A stretch of DNA of 64,000 nt from Lysinibacillus sp. FSL K6-0232 (GTDB lineage Bacteria; Bacillota; Bacilli; Bacillales_A; Planococcaceae): assembly GCF_038008325.1 (NCBI RefSeq), contig NZ_JBBOYW010000001.1, positions 2,842,001 through 2,906,000 of the forward strand, read 5' to 3'. Made by a program: the position numbers and the translations under genes. Positions 49,719-58,459 of the stretch are shown piece after piece; the stretch's first letter is position 1, and the number at the start of each line of letters is the position of its first letter. Below the pieces are notes generated by a model. It did not search any database, was not told the DNA's origin, and worked only from the letters and a program-made list of their open reading frames with translations.

Positions 49719-50600
49719 ATGAATATATTAGTTTTAGGAGGTACACGCTTTTTTGGTCAAAAGCTAGTGGAGCTCTGTCTTCAAGAGGGGCATCATGTTA
49801 CCATTTTAACGCGTGGTCAAACGAAGCATCCGTTCGGCTCAAATGTACAGCAATTCATTGTTGATCGCAATAATAGCGAGGCATTAGCACAAGCACTTGT
49901 TAATTCAACATGGGATATTGTCTATGATAATATTTGCTATTCTCCAAACGAAGCACAGGTTATTTGTGAGGTATTAAAGGGGAAAACAAAAAAGCTTATC
50001 TTTACTTCTACACTGGCAACCTACGAGGTGGATGGCAAAATAAAAAAAGAGGAAGACTTCGACCCATTCCATTATCCAATTCGTATGGGACAGCGTGAAG
50101 ATTTCTCCTATGGTGAGGGAAAACGACAAGCAGAGGCTGTTTTATATCAAAAGGCTACATTTCCTGTTGTTACTGTACGCTTTCCAATTGTAATGGGTGA
50201 GGATGATTATACACGACGTTTACATGTTCATATTGAGCGTATTTTACACAACAAGCCTATCACTGTAACCAATATTGATGCACAAATGAGCTATATTACA
50301 GACAAAGAGGCTGCCGCATTTTTATACTTTGCTGGAATGTATCCAATTGAAGGCCCTTACAATGCAACAGCAAACGGTACAATTTCATTAAAGGAATTAA
50401 TTGCGCTTATTGAACAAGCCAGTGGTAAGCAGGCGAAAATTGCTCTTGTTGGCGGTGATCAGGCATCCCAATCACCTTATAATGTTCCTGCCCATTGGTA
50501 TATGTCAAATACAAAAGCAACTACAGCAGGATTTACCTTTAGTCAGCTCCATGAGTGGCTACCTGAATTAGTAACAACCTTAGTAAAGCAGTTTCAATAA
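49719..50600 (+). CDS. Atypical extended SDR / NAD-dependent epimerase-like protein
   Basis: 293 residues. Nucleotide-binding start NILVLGGTRFFGQKLVEL (GxxRFFG in place of GxxGxxG), catalytic pair in YGEGKRQAE (Tyr/Lys) and a Ser/Thr-rich FTSTLATY before it. NmrA/RmlD-like family; substrate unknown. Its 3' neighbour argD is convergent, so it is a single-gene unit. Confidence 0.8.
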   Translation: MNILVLGGTRFFGQKLVELCLQEGHHVTILTRGQTKHPFGSNVQQFIVDRNNSEALAQALVNSTWDIVYDNICYSPNEAQVICEVLKGKTKKLIFTSTLATYEVDGKIKKEEDFDPFHYPIRMGQREDFSYGEGKRQAEAVLYQKATFPVVTVRFPIVMGEDDYTRRLHVHIERILHNKPITVTNIDAQMSYITDKEAAAFLYFAGMYPIEGPYNATANGTISLKELIALIEQASGKQAKIALVGGDQASQSPYNVPAHWYMSNTKATTAGFTFSQLHEWLPELVTTLVKQFQ

Positions 50601-50612
50601 TGCGCTAAAACA

Positions 50613-50646
50613 TAAAGAATCTGCTAGATAACCAGCAGATTCTTTA
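50613..50646. terminator. Bidirectional terminator of the SDR gene and argD
   Basis: 13-bp perfect stem TAAAGAATCTGCT/AGCAGATTCTTTA with an 8-nt loop between convergent genes. Confidence 0.82.
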
Positions 50647-50650
50647 TACA

Positions 50651-51781
50651 TTAAGGTAAAATGGTCTTTAAAATAGCTACAGCCTTATCGATTTCTTCCT
50701 TTGTTACTGTTAATGGTGGTAAAAGACGAATAACATTTGGCCCTGCGCTTACTAGCAATAAGCCTTTGTCTTCTGCTGTTGCAATCAAAGAGGCCACCTC
50801 TGTGTCACCACAGTCAATGCCTAATAATAGACCCTGTCCTCGAAGCGTATAATGAGAAGGTAACTGTGTTGTTAATTGTTCCATAAAATAGGCAGCCTTG
50901 TCTTGAACTTGCTGTAAAAATACTGGCTCAAAAACATGGCTTAACACAGCCTCCGCCACACTCATAGCAAGAGGATTACCTCCGAATGTAGTGCCATGTG
51001 TACCTGGACTAAATGTCGAATAAAGGTCTGCTACCCCAAGCATAGCGCCAACAGGGAAGCCACCACCTAAGCCCTTTGCCAATGTAATAATATGTGGCTT
51101 TAATACCGTTTGCTCAAAGGCGTAGCGTGTTCCTGTACGTCCAATACCTGTTTGTACCTCATCAACAATCAGTAAAATCCCTTTCTCATCACAAATCTTT
51201 GCAATAGCTGCTGCAAATGCTGGCGTAACATTATGAATGCCACCTTCTCCCTGAATCATCTCCAGCATAATAGCTGCGACAGAGTCATCTATCGCGGCTT
51301 CCAATGACGCAACATCATTAAATGGTAAAATCGTAAACTTTTCAACAAGTGGTCCAAAGCCATTATGTATTTTGCCTTGACCTGTCGCAGACATTGCTCC
51401 AAATGTACGACCATGGAATGATTTTTCAAATGTAATCATATGATGTTTGCCTGTATGCTTACGCGCTAATTTAATCGCGGCTTCATTAGCCTCTGCTCCG
51501 CTATTACAAAAAAAGGCATGAGCAAAATGTGTATTAGCGATTAATTGTTGGGCTACCTTTTCCTGACCAAGAATATCAAAAAGGTTGGATATATGCCAAA
51601 GCTTTTCACTTTGCGCTTGTACTGCCTGCACAATAGCTGGATGGGCATGACCAAGACTTACAACAGCAATGCCACTTGTAAAATCTAAGTATTGCTTGCC
51701 CGCAGCATCTTCTACAATCGTTCCTTGCCCTTTCACAATTTGTGCGCGACGTTGCCCATAGTTTCCAAATAAAGCACTCAT
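50651..51781 (-). CDS. argD: Acetylornithine aminotransferase
   Basis: 376 residues, class III PLP aminotransferase: N-acetylglutamate semialdehyde to N2-acetylornithine. NSGAEANEAAIKLAR, the PLP lysine in ITLAKGLGGGFPVGAM, DEVQTGIGRTG, and GTHGTTFGGNP. Last gene of argCJBD; 64 nt after argB. Confidence 0.93.
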   Translation of the reverse strand: MSALFGNYGQRRAQIVKGQGTIVEDAAGKQYLDFTSGIAVVSLGHAHPAIVQAVQAQSEKLWHISNLFDILGQEKVAQQLIANTHFAHAFFCNSGAEANEAAIKLARKHTGKHHMITFEKSFHGRTFGAMSATGQGKIHNGFGPLVEKFTILPFNDVASLEAAIDDSVAAIMLEMIQGEGGIHNVTPAFAAAIAKICDEKGILLIVDEVQTGIGRTGTRYAFEQTVLKPHIITLAKGLGGGFPVGAMLGVADLYSTFSPGTHGTTFGGNPLAMSVAEAVLSHVFEPVFLQQVQDKAAYFMEQLTTQLPSHYTLRGQGLLLGIDCGDTEVASLIATAEDKGLLLVSAGPNVIRLLPPLTVTKEEIDKAVAILKTILP

Positions 51782-51845
51782 TTTATCATCTCCACCATTA
51801 TTTAAAATGCTTTTCTTATCACACTATACTTCAAGAGCTTATATA

Positions 51846-52622
51846 TTATGAAGAACTTGAAGTGATAATTGTTGTCCCTACTAACGCTTCTCCTACAATT
51901 TGTACAGATGGAATACCTGCATGTAAACAATCAAGAGCACCTTGTACTTTTGGGATCATCCCTCCATATATATGCTCTTCCTCTATCCATTGTTCAATTA
52001 AGGCGGGTGTAGCTGTTGCTTGATATTCATCCTCAATACGAATACCACTCACATCTGTTACAAGCAATAGACTATCTGCTCCTACCGCTAATGCTATTTC
52101 ACTTGCGACTGTATCCCCATTAATATTTAAAGCCTGTCCTTCTGTATTGGCTCCAACACAGGCAATCACAGGAACAATGCCTGCTTGTAAGAGCGCCTCA
52201 AGCAATGCTGTGTTGATAGCTTGAACAGCGCCCACATAGCCATAGGTATCTTTATCTAAAAAATCTGCTACCATTAGCTGACCGTCAAAGCCATTTAAGC
52301 CAATTGCTGTAATATTAGCGCTTGTTAATTCATGAACTAATGCTGGATTTACTTTCCCTATTAGCGTTGACTGGACAACTTCCATAGCGTCTTTAGTTGT
52401 CACGCGTATACCATTTAACGTATGTGACGTAATGCCTTGAGCAGCTAGTTCACGATTAATGGCAGGGCCGCCACCATGGGTAATAATAAGCTCTACACCA
52501 CTTTCTTGAAGCCCTTTAAAGCTTTCAAAAAAAGCTTCATTCAAGCCCTCCAACGTACTGCCTCCAAGCTTAATAACCATACGTTTATGAGCGGTATGAT
52601 GCATTGATTTGAACGTAGTCAT
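51846..52622 (-). CDS. argB: Acetylglutamate kinase
   Basis: 258 residues from the ATG at 52622, overlapping argJ by 38 nt. VIKLGGSTL, THGGGPAIN, LNGIRVTTKDAM, and INGDTVASEIA mark the amino-acid kinase fold. The conserved start VIKLGG begins at residue 16, so a shorter start (ATG at 52580, four nt after the argJ stop) is possible, but it has no ribosome site. Converts N-acetylglutamate to its phosphate. Confidence 0.92.
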   Translation of the reverse strand: MTTFKSMHHTAHKRMVIKLGGSTLEGLNEAFFESFKGLQESGVELIITHGGGPAINRELAAQGITSHTLNGIRVTTKDAMEVVQSTLIGKVNPALVHELTSANITAIGLNGFDGQLMVADFLDKDTYGYVGAVQAINTALLEALLQAGIVPVIACVGANTEGQALNINGDTVASEIALAVGADSLLLVTDVSGIRIEDEYQATATPALIEQWIEEEHIYGGMIPKVQGALDCLHAGIPSVQIVGEALVGTTIITSSSS

Positions 52623-53817
52623 ATGTTAAATCACATCCCCAAGCATGCCCCTTACCTTCACCAATACCAAGGGACACATAGATTTTTACTTCATGCATTT
52701 TTAATATTTGAATCAACTCATCCTCTGAGAAAGGCACTGGCTCTCCATTTTCAACCATTGTAGCACCGCCTATTTGAATGGTAATTTTATCTGGATCAAC
52801 TGTTGCACCACTGTACCCTACTGCCGCAATAATACGTCCCCAGTTGGCATCACAGCCGAATACAGCAGTTTTAACAAGTGGTGAGCCAACAACGGATTTA
52901 GCAATTTTACGTGCCTCCTCGTCTGACACAGCCCCTTCAACTTCTACTTCAATTAGCTTTGTTGCACCTTCGCCATCTTTTGCAATCATTTTTGCTAAAT
53001 CTTCTGCTACTGTTTTCAATGTATAGTAGAAATGATGCCAATCTGGATGTTCAGGTGTTAGCGTAGCATTGCCCGCTAAGCCATTTGCCAAAACAACAAC
53101 CGTATCATTTGTAGATGTATCTCCATCCACTGTAATCGCATTAAATGTTAAATTCGTAATATCAACAAGTGTTTTTTGTAAAACATCTGTTTCAATATTG
53201 GCATCTGTTGTAATAAAACCAAGCATCGTTGCCATATTCGGCTCAATCATGCCTGACCCTTTGGCTACACCAGCAATAATCACTTCTTTGCCATCCACAG
53301 TCGTACTGTAGCTTGTGTTTTTCATCACCGTATCTGTTGTTAAAATAGCCTGTGCAAAATCAATGGCACTTTCTAAACTATCCTTTGGCTCTAGCTTTTG
53401 AATACCTGCTGTTACTGGTTCCATCTTCATGATTTCCCCAATTACGCCTGTTGAGCAAACCCCTACTAAATTTGCGGCAATCCCTAATTTTTCAGCCGTG
53501 AGTTGTTGCATTGCTTGTGCATCTTGCAAGCCTTGTTTACCCGTGCAGGCATTTGCATTACCAGAATTCACAATCATCGCCTGCATTTTTTGTGTTGTGT
53601 AAACCACTTCTTTGGTTACTTTTAATGGTGCTGCCTGCACAGCATTTGTTGTAAAAACACCTGCAACACTAGCTGGAACATCACTTACTAAAAGCGCTAA
53701 ATCCTTTTTTTTATGCTTTAAACCGCAGTGTAATCCTGCTGCCTTAAAGCCTTTTGGTGAAACAATATTTTTACTTGATAATTTTTTCATACTATTTGTG
53801 GATGTCGTCATGGTCAT
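52585..53817 (-). CDS. argJ: Ornithine/glutamate N-acetyltransferase ArgJ
   Basis: 410 residues from the ATG at 53817 (GAAGGAGG upstream). Self-cleaving precursor: GSGMIEPNMATMLGF contains the Ala-Thr autoproteolysis site where the new N-terminal Thr becomes the nucleophile. Transfers acetyl from acetylornithine to glutamate (cyclic pathway), possibly also from acetyl-CoA; in the cycle no separate argA is needed. Confidence 0.95.
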   Translation of the reverse strand: MTMTTSTNSMKKLSSKNIVSPKGFKAAGLHCGLKHKKKDLALLVSDVPASVAGVFTTNAVQAAPLKVTKEVVYTTQKMQAMIVNSGNANACTGKQGLQDAQAMQQLTAEKLGIAANLVGVCSTGVIGEIMKMEPVTAGIQKLEPKDSLESAIDFAQAILTTDTVMKNTSYSTTVDGKEVIIAGVAKGSGMIEPNMATMLGFITTDANIETDVLQKTLVDITNLTFNAITVDGDTSTNDTVVVLANGLAGNATLTPEHPDWHHFYYTLKTVAEDLAKMIAKDGEGATKLIEVEVEGAVSDEEARKIAKSVVGSPLVKTAVFGCDANWGRIIAAVGYSGATVDPDKITIQIGGATMVENGEPVPFSEDELIQILKMHEVKIYVSLGIGEGKGHAWGCDLTYDYVQINASYRS

Positions 53818-53851
53818 TCCATTTCCTCCTTCAATTGAAAAATCACAGTTG

Positions 53852-54886
53852 CTAAATAAAGAACGGTACAACATCTAGTCCTGTTGTTTGTGGTAAATCA
53901 AACTGAACGTTCATATTTTGGATTGCTTGTCCCGCTGCGCCCTTCACAAGGTTATCAATAACACTAACAATTGTGGCACGGTTTGTACGGCTATCCACTT
54001 TCACTAAAATATCGCAATAATTAGAGCCCTTTACACGATTAGTTGCTAAGCTATTACTATCTGTTACAACTCGAACAAATGGATGTTTTTCATAGGCTGT
54101 CTGTAAGCAAGCCACTAATTGTTCCTCAGTAATACCCGGTAAGACAGGTGCATAGGTTGTTGCTAAAATTCCCCGCGTCATCGGCACTAAATGTGTATTA
54201 AATGTAATGGTTGTATCTACATCCGCAAACATCGAAATAGCCTGTTCAATTTCAGGGATATGCTGATGCGTATTCATTTTATAAATCGAAAAGTTCTCAT
54301 TTGTTTCACTAAAATGCGTTGCTTGTGATGGCTTATTACCAGCTCCTGAAATACCACTTTTTGCGTCAATGACTAAAAAGTTTGGATCAATTAGCTGTTC
54401 TTTTAATAATGGTAGCAATGCTAATAACACAGCCGTTGGGTAGCAGCCTGGATTTGCAATTAATGTTGCCTGCTGTATCGATGCTGTATTCCACTCTGTT
54501 AGACCGTAAACACTTTGCTGAATGCTTGTTAATGGTGCAGCTTTTTTGCCATACCACGTTTCATAGCTTGTAGGGTCCTTTAATCGGAAATCACCAGACA
54601 AATCAATTAGTTTAGGTCCTTTGCCTACTAATGGTGGTAATAGCTCACTTGTTACCCCTGAAGGTGTACTTGTAAACACAACATCATATTGCGTTAAAAT
54701 ATCATAATCAATTTTTTGTAATGGTGTATCAGCAATTTGGACAAGGTGCCCAAACTTGGAGGAAAAAACAACACCCTCTTCAGAAGATGTAAATAGCTCA
54801 ATTTGCTCTACAGCTGAATGATTATGTAAAAATCGAATAAGCTCCAATCCACCATATCCTGTTGCTCCAACAATACCTACTTTCAA
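53852..54886 (-). CDS. argC: N-acetyl-gamma-glutamyl-phosphate reductase
   Basis: 344 residues from the TTG at 54886, chosen since AGAGGTG is 6 nt before it and KVGIVGATGYGG is the normal start; GTG at 54895 lies within this ribosome site. NADPH motif GATGYGGLELIR, catalytic Cys in ANPGCYPTAV, and HQHIPEIEQ. First gene of argCJBD, under the ARG-box promoter. Confidence 0.95.
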   Translation of the reverse strand: MKVGIVGATGYGGLELIRFLHNHSAVEQIELFTSSEEGVVFSSKFGHLVQIADTPLQKIDYDILTQYDVVFTSTPSGVTSELLPPLVGKGPKLIDLSGDFRLKDPTSYETWYGKKAAPLTSIQQSVYGLTEWNTASIQQATLIANPGCYPTAVLLALLPLLKEQLIDPNFLVIDAKSGISGAGNKPSQATHFSETNENFSIYKMNTHQHIPEIEQAISMFADVDTTITFNTHLVPMTRGILATTYAPVLPGITEEQLVACLQTAYEKHPFVRVVTDSNSLATNRVKGSNYCDILVKVDSRTNRATIVSVIDNLVKGAAGQAIQNMNVQFDLPQTTGLDVVPFFI

Positions 54887-54915
54887 TGCGCTCACCTCTG
54901 AAATAAGTTAAAAAT

Positions 54916-54944
54916 AGTATACGTCTGCATAAATATTAAGTCAA
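54916..54944 (-). promoter_or_regulatory. argC sigma-A promoter
   Basis: Minus strand TTGACT (54939-54944), exactly 17 nt, TATACT (54916-54921); the start codon is 30 nt beyond the -10. Confidence 0.85.
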
Positions 54945-54961
54945 CTGAATTTTTATTTAAT
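54926..54961. promoter_or_regulatory. Two ARG boxes over the argC promoter
   Basis: Plus-strand TGCATAAATATTAA (54926-54939) and TGAATTTTTATTTA (54947-54960) match the AhrC/ArgR core TGAATWWWWATTCA at 12 and 13 of 14 positions. Their centres are 21 bp apart, the usual spacing of ArgR box pairs, and they cover the -35 region, so arginine-dependent repression is expected. Confidence 0.75.
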
Positions 54962-55014
54962 CTATATTTTTTTCTTAAACGATACCGCTTTCTTTTATAG
55001 CATTGTATGTTTAC

Positions 55015-55061
55015 AAAAATAAGGCAAGAATTCTTTCGCTTATCGAATGAATTCTTGCCTT
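55015..55061 (-). terminator. acsA terminator
   Basis: 13-bp stem AAGGCAAGAATTC/GAATTCTTGCCTT with further inner pairing, then ATTTTTG on the minus strand. Confidence 0.8.
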
Positions 55062-55099
55062 CTTTTTATGCATCTATTGTATAAATATCAATCTCTTTC

Positions 55100-56827
55100 T
55101 TAATCTTCCATTGTTGATAAATCGCCTGTTGGTAAATTTAATTCCCACGCCTTTAATACACGACGCATAATTTTCCCACTACGTGTTTTCGGCAGCTTGT
55201 CTTTAAATTCAATTTCTCGTGGCGCTGCATGTGCCGATAAGCCCTTCTTCACAAAATCCCTTATATCTTCAATCAATGCCTCAGAAGGTTCAACCCCTTC
55301 ACGCAATGCTACAAAGGCTTTAATAATTTCTCCGCGCACTGGATCTGGCTTACCAATGACACCCGCTTCTATTACATCTGGATGTTCAAGTAGCTTACTT
55401 TCTACCTCAAATGGTCCTACACGCTCACCAGCCGTCATAATAACATCATCTACACGTCCCTGGAACCAGAAGTAGCCATCCTCATCCATATAAGCAGAAT
55501 CGCCAGATACATACCATTCACCTTTTAAGAAATAGGATTCATAGCGCTCTGGATTGCCCCAAATTTGGCGCATCATCGCTGGCCAGCCTCGACGAATCGC
55601 TAAGTTCCCCATTGTAAATGGAGGTACTTCCTCACCCGTATCATCAACAATCGTTGCATAAATACCTGGGAGCGGTTTCCCCATGGAGCCTGGCTTAATA
55701 TCCATTGAAGGATAGTTACAAATCATATGTGCCCCTGTTTCTGTCATCCACCATGTATCATGTATACGATGTCCTAGCTCCTCTACTCCCCAGCGAATTA
55801 CTTCTGGATTTAATGGCTCACCTACTGATAAAACATGTCGTAGCGACGATAAATCATAGCTTTCAAGTAAGCCGCTGCCTGCACCCATCAGCATACGGAA
55901 CGCTGTTGGCGCGCTATACCACACCGTTACACTATAATCCTCAATAGCTTGATACCATGCTTGCGGTGAAAATCTGCCACCAACAATTAACATTGTTACA
56001 CCATTTAGCCATGGGCCGAAAATACCGTAGGCTGTGCCTGTTACCCAGCCAGGATCGGCTGTGCACCAGTAAATATCATCATCACGTAAATCAAGCACCC
56101 ACTGTGTTGATTGATATTGCTGAATCATTGCATTATGAACATGCAATACCCCTTTCGGCGCACCTGTTGAACCAGATGTATAATGAAGAATCATCCCATC
56201 TTCTCGATCTACCCATTCAATATCAAACTGGCTTGAAGCCTTATTTAAATGTTTCTTAAAATCTAATATTTGCTCTGTTTCTTCTATTCCTTCACCTACT
56301 AAAAATACACGTTCTAATTTTGGTAATTTAGCTAAAGGTACACGCTCAAGTAGCTCTGGTGTTGTAACGATTGCTTTTGCCTCACTATCTGCCAGTCGAT
56401 CATAGACAGCGCCTTCCATAAAAGCCTCAAATAACGGGCCAACAATAACGCCCATTTTCAATGCACCTAATAATGAAAAATAAAGTTCAGGTGAACGTGG
56501 CATAAAAATAAATAGACGATCACCTTTTTGTAGATTCGTAGTTGCTTTAAAAACATTTGCCGCTTTATTTGTTTGCTTTTTCATGTCGTTAAAAGAGTAT
56601 GCCTCTTTACGTTGCCCGTCATTAAAATAAAGCGCGATCTTATTTTTTCGATACGTTTCTGTATGGCGATCAATTGCCTCATACGCCATATTCACTAAAC
56701 CTGTTTCAAACCAGCTAAATGCCTTTTCTGTATCAGCCCAATTATGTGTTTGTGCGACTTCCTCATAATTTGTTAGGTGGTGCTGACCAGGTAAAGCGGC
56801 TAACTTCTCCTTCATTTTCATCCCCAT
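55100..56827 (-). CDS. acsA: Acetyl-CoA synthetase
   Basis: 575 residues from the ATG at 56827 (AAAGGGGT upstream). ANL enzyme: acetate + ATP + CoA to acetyl-CoA. HYTSGSTGAPKGVLHVHNAM (A3), WWMTETGAHM (A5, acetyl-specific Trp), GEWYVSGDSAYMDEDGYFWF, and PKTRSGKIMRRVL, whose Lys is the residue acetylated by AcuA in Bacillus. Near-identical ends to B. subtilis AcsA. Divergent from acuABC. Confidence 0.97.
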   Translation of the reverse strand: MGMKMKEKLAALPGQHHLTNYEEVAQTHNWADTEKAFSWFETGLVNMAYEAIDRHTETYRKNKIALYFNDGQRKEAYSFNDMKKQTNKAANVFKATTNLQKGDRLFIFMPRSPELYFSLLGALKMGVIVGPLFEAFMEGAVYDRLADSEAKAIVTTPELLERVPLAKLPKLERVFLVGEGIEETEQILDFKKHLNKASSQFDIEWVDREDGMILHYTSGSTGAPKGVLHVHNAMIQQYQSTQWVLDLRDDDIYWCTADPGWVTGTAYGIFGPWLNGVTMLIVGGRFSPQAWYQAIEDYSVTVWYSAPTAFRMLMGAGSGLLESYDLSSLRHVLSVGEPLNPEVIRWGVEELGHRIHDTWWMTETGAHMICNYPSMDIKPGSMGKPLPGIYATIVDDTGEEVPPFTMGNLAIRRGWPAMMRQIWGNPERYESYFLKGEWYVSGDSAYMDEDGYFWFQGRVDDVIMTAGERVGPFEVESKLLEHPDVIEAGVIGKPDPVRGEIIKAFVALREGVEPSEALIEDIRDFVKKGLSAHAAPREIEFKDKLPKTRSGKIMRRVLKAWELNLPTGDLSTMED

Positions 56828-56932
56828 AAAACTACCCCTTTCTTTACATTCACCTTTGACGCTAGCCATAAATAACAATAATCCCCTCTATTGCCTTATG
56901 ATTGACGTCAAAGAAAATAATGATGCAGCATT

Positions 56933-56944
56933 TGTTATATAACA
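56933..56944. promoter_or_regulatory. Palindrome 1 in the acsA-acuA gap
   Basis: TGTTATATAACA, perfect 12-bp palindrome (TGTTA-N2-TAACA). On the minus strand its TATATA could be the -10 of acsA, preceded 17 nt upstream by TTGTTT. Binding factor unknown. Confidence 0.5.
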
Positions 56945-56967
56945 GTTTAGAATAGTGAAAACAATTA

Positions 56968-56982
56968 AAACGTCGTTTACAC
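56968..56982 (-). promoter_or_regulatory. Weak cre-like site in the acsA-acuA gap
   Basis: Minus strand GTGTAAACGACGTTT keeps TGTAAACG but misses three fixed positions elsewhere in the consensus. CcpA controls acsA and acuABC in B. subtilis, which makes the position plausible. Confidence 0.35.
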
Positions 56983-56992
56983 TACTTTCATC

Positions 56993-57004
56993 TGTTAAAT
57001 AACA
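56993..57004. promoter_or_regulatory. Palindrome 2 in the acsA-acuA gap
   Basis: TGTTAAATAACA, same TGTTA-N2-TAACA design as palindrome 1 and flanked so that the dyad extends to TCTGTTA-N2-TAACAGA (56991-57006). Centres of the two are 60 bp apart. Confidence 0.5.
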
Positions 57005-57152
57005 GAAGCAATATAATACTATTTTACACGAATTCAGATGGAATGTCCTAATATTTTTATTTTTCCAAAAATATAGGTATATTTTGCAAAAATAAGCGTT
57101 TTTCCGCAAGAAATCAGCTATAATGTAATTATTAAAATCAGGTGGTGTAATT

Positions 57153-57785
57153 ATGGAACATAAAAAAACTTTTTTTTCTGTCACAAAGGAAACAAAGCAT
57201 GGTACTGTTTATGTGGAAGGACCTGTTCCTCCAGAAAAATTAGCTACATATTCCTTCCACGAAGGCTTAGTTGCCTTTAGACCTCCAAGGCAACAGCAGC
57301 AAGCCATTATAGAAATTGCAGGACTTCCTGAAGGACGCATTGTTATTATGCGTAAAGAGGATATTATTGTAGGCTATGTGACCTATCTCTATCCTGATCC
57401 ACTTGAACGATGGGCAGAGGATCGTATCGATAATATGATTGAACTTGGTGCTATCGAAGTGATTCCAGAATACCGTGGTACAGGGGCAGGAAAATCATTG
57501 CTAGCCGTTTCATTTATGGGAGATGAAATGGAGGATTACCTTGTGATTACGACTGAATATTATTGGCATTGGGATTTAAAGGGGACTGGTCTAAATGTTT
57601 GGGATTATCGTAAAATGATGGAGAAAATGATGAGTTCAGTAGGTTTTGAGTATTTTGCTACAGACGATCCTGAAATTACATCACACCCAGCAAACTGCTT
57701 AATGGCACGTGAAGGCAAACGTGTACCCACTGAAACAATGGAAAGATTTGATAAGCTACGTTTTCGCAATCGTTTCATGTATTAA
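57153..57785 (+). CDS. acuA: AcuA protein acetyltransferase
   Basis: 210 residues, GNAT domain with motif A VIPEYRGTGAGKSLLAVSF (about 112-130). AcuA acetylates the active-site lysine of AcsA and shuts it down; the target gene is divergent beside it. The pattern HPANCLMAREGKRVP ends typical of Bacillus AcuA. AGGTGGTG precedes the ATG and TATAAT lies at 57119-57124, only 28 nt upstream, as a possible -10. First gene of acuABC. Confidence 0.95.
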   Translation: MEHKKTFFSVTKETKHGTVYVEGPVPPEKLATYSFHEGLVAFRPPRQQQQAIIEIAGLPEGRIVIMRKEDIIVGYVTYLYPDPLERWAEDRIDNMIELGAIEVIPEYRGTGAGKSLLAVSFMGDEMEDYLVITTEYYWHWDLKGTGLNVWDYRKMMEKMMSSVGFEYFATDDPEITSHPANCLMAREGKRVPTETMERFDKLRFRNRFMY

Positions 57786-57811
57786 CATCAACACAAGGGG
57801 GATATGTATAG

Positions 57812-58459
57812 ATGATCGTAGAAGAAATTATGAATGATGCACCTTACACATTAGCTCCAAGCAATACAGTGCTTGAAGCGCTCAAGCTAATGCGTGAAAA
57901 AAAGGTGCGTCATTTACCAGTAGTCGATGAGGAGCAACATGTTTTAGGGGTGATTACAGAACGTGATATTAAAGAAGTCCTCCCCTCCTCATTACAGGAT
58001 GAGCCTAACTCTCCTGTTTTTCATGCAAAAGTAGAGGACATCATGGTAAAGGATCCACTGATTGCTCATCCACTTGATTTTGTTGAGGAGGTAGCACTTA
58101 CATTTTATGAATCAAAAGTAGGCTGTCTTCCTATTGTTTCTGGGGGAAAATTAGTCGGAATCGTCACAACAACTGATTTGCTCTATACCTATATTGAGTT
58201 AACAGGTGCTACAGAGCCTGGCTCAAAAATCGATATTCGCGTATCCGATACGCCAGGAATTTTATTTGAAATTACTAAAATCTTTCATCAGCATCATGCC
58301 AATGTCCAAAGCGTCTTAGTTTATCCTGACTCTGAAAATACACAAAATAAAATTTTAAGTATCCGAGTAAAAACACTCAATCCTTTAGTCATGATTGAAG
58401 ACCTTCGCAAAGAAGGCTTTGATGTATTGTGGCCTAATTTACCAGGTGTTTCATTATAA
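57812..58459 (+). CDS. acuB: AcuB: CBS-CBS-ACT protein
   Basis: 215 residues. Two CBS domains about 1-60 and 74-135 (ITERDIKEV, IVTTTDLLYTYIEL) and an ACT-like domain about 140-215 (IDIRVSDTPGILFEITKIF). Role within acuABC is not settled; the domains suggest nucleotide and small-molecule sensing. AAGGGGGAT precedes the ATG; its stop overlaps the acuC start by one base (TAATG). Confidence 0.93.
   Translation: MIVEEIMNDAPYTLAPSNTVLEALKLMREKKVRHLPVVDEEQHVLGVITERDIKEVLPSSLQDEPNSPVFHAKVEDIMVKDPLIAHPLDFVEEVALTFYESKVGCLPIVSGGKLVGIVTTTDLLYTYIELTGATEPGSKIDIRVSDTPGILFEITKIFHQHHANVQSVLVYPDSENTQNKILSIRVKTLNPLVMIEDLRKEGFDVLWPNLPGVSL

Noticed and set aside
56968-56982. A firm CcpA cre between acsA and acuA
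   Set aside because: Only the TGTAAACG half fits and three fixed positions are missed, so it is kept only as a weak feature.
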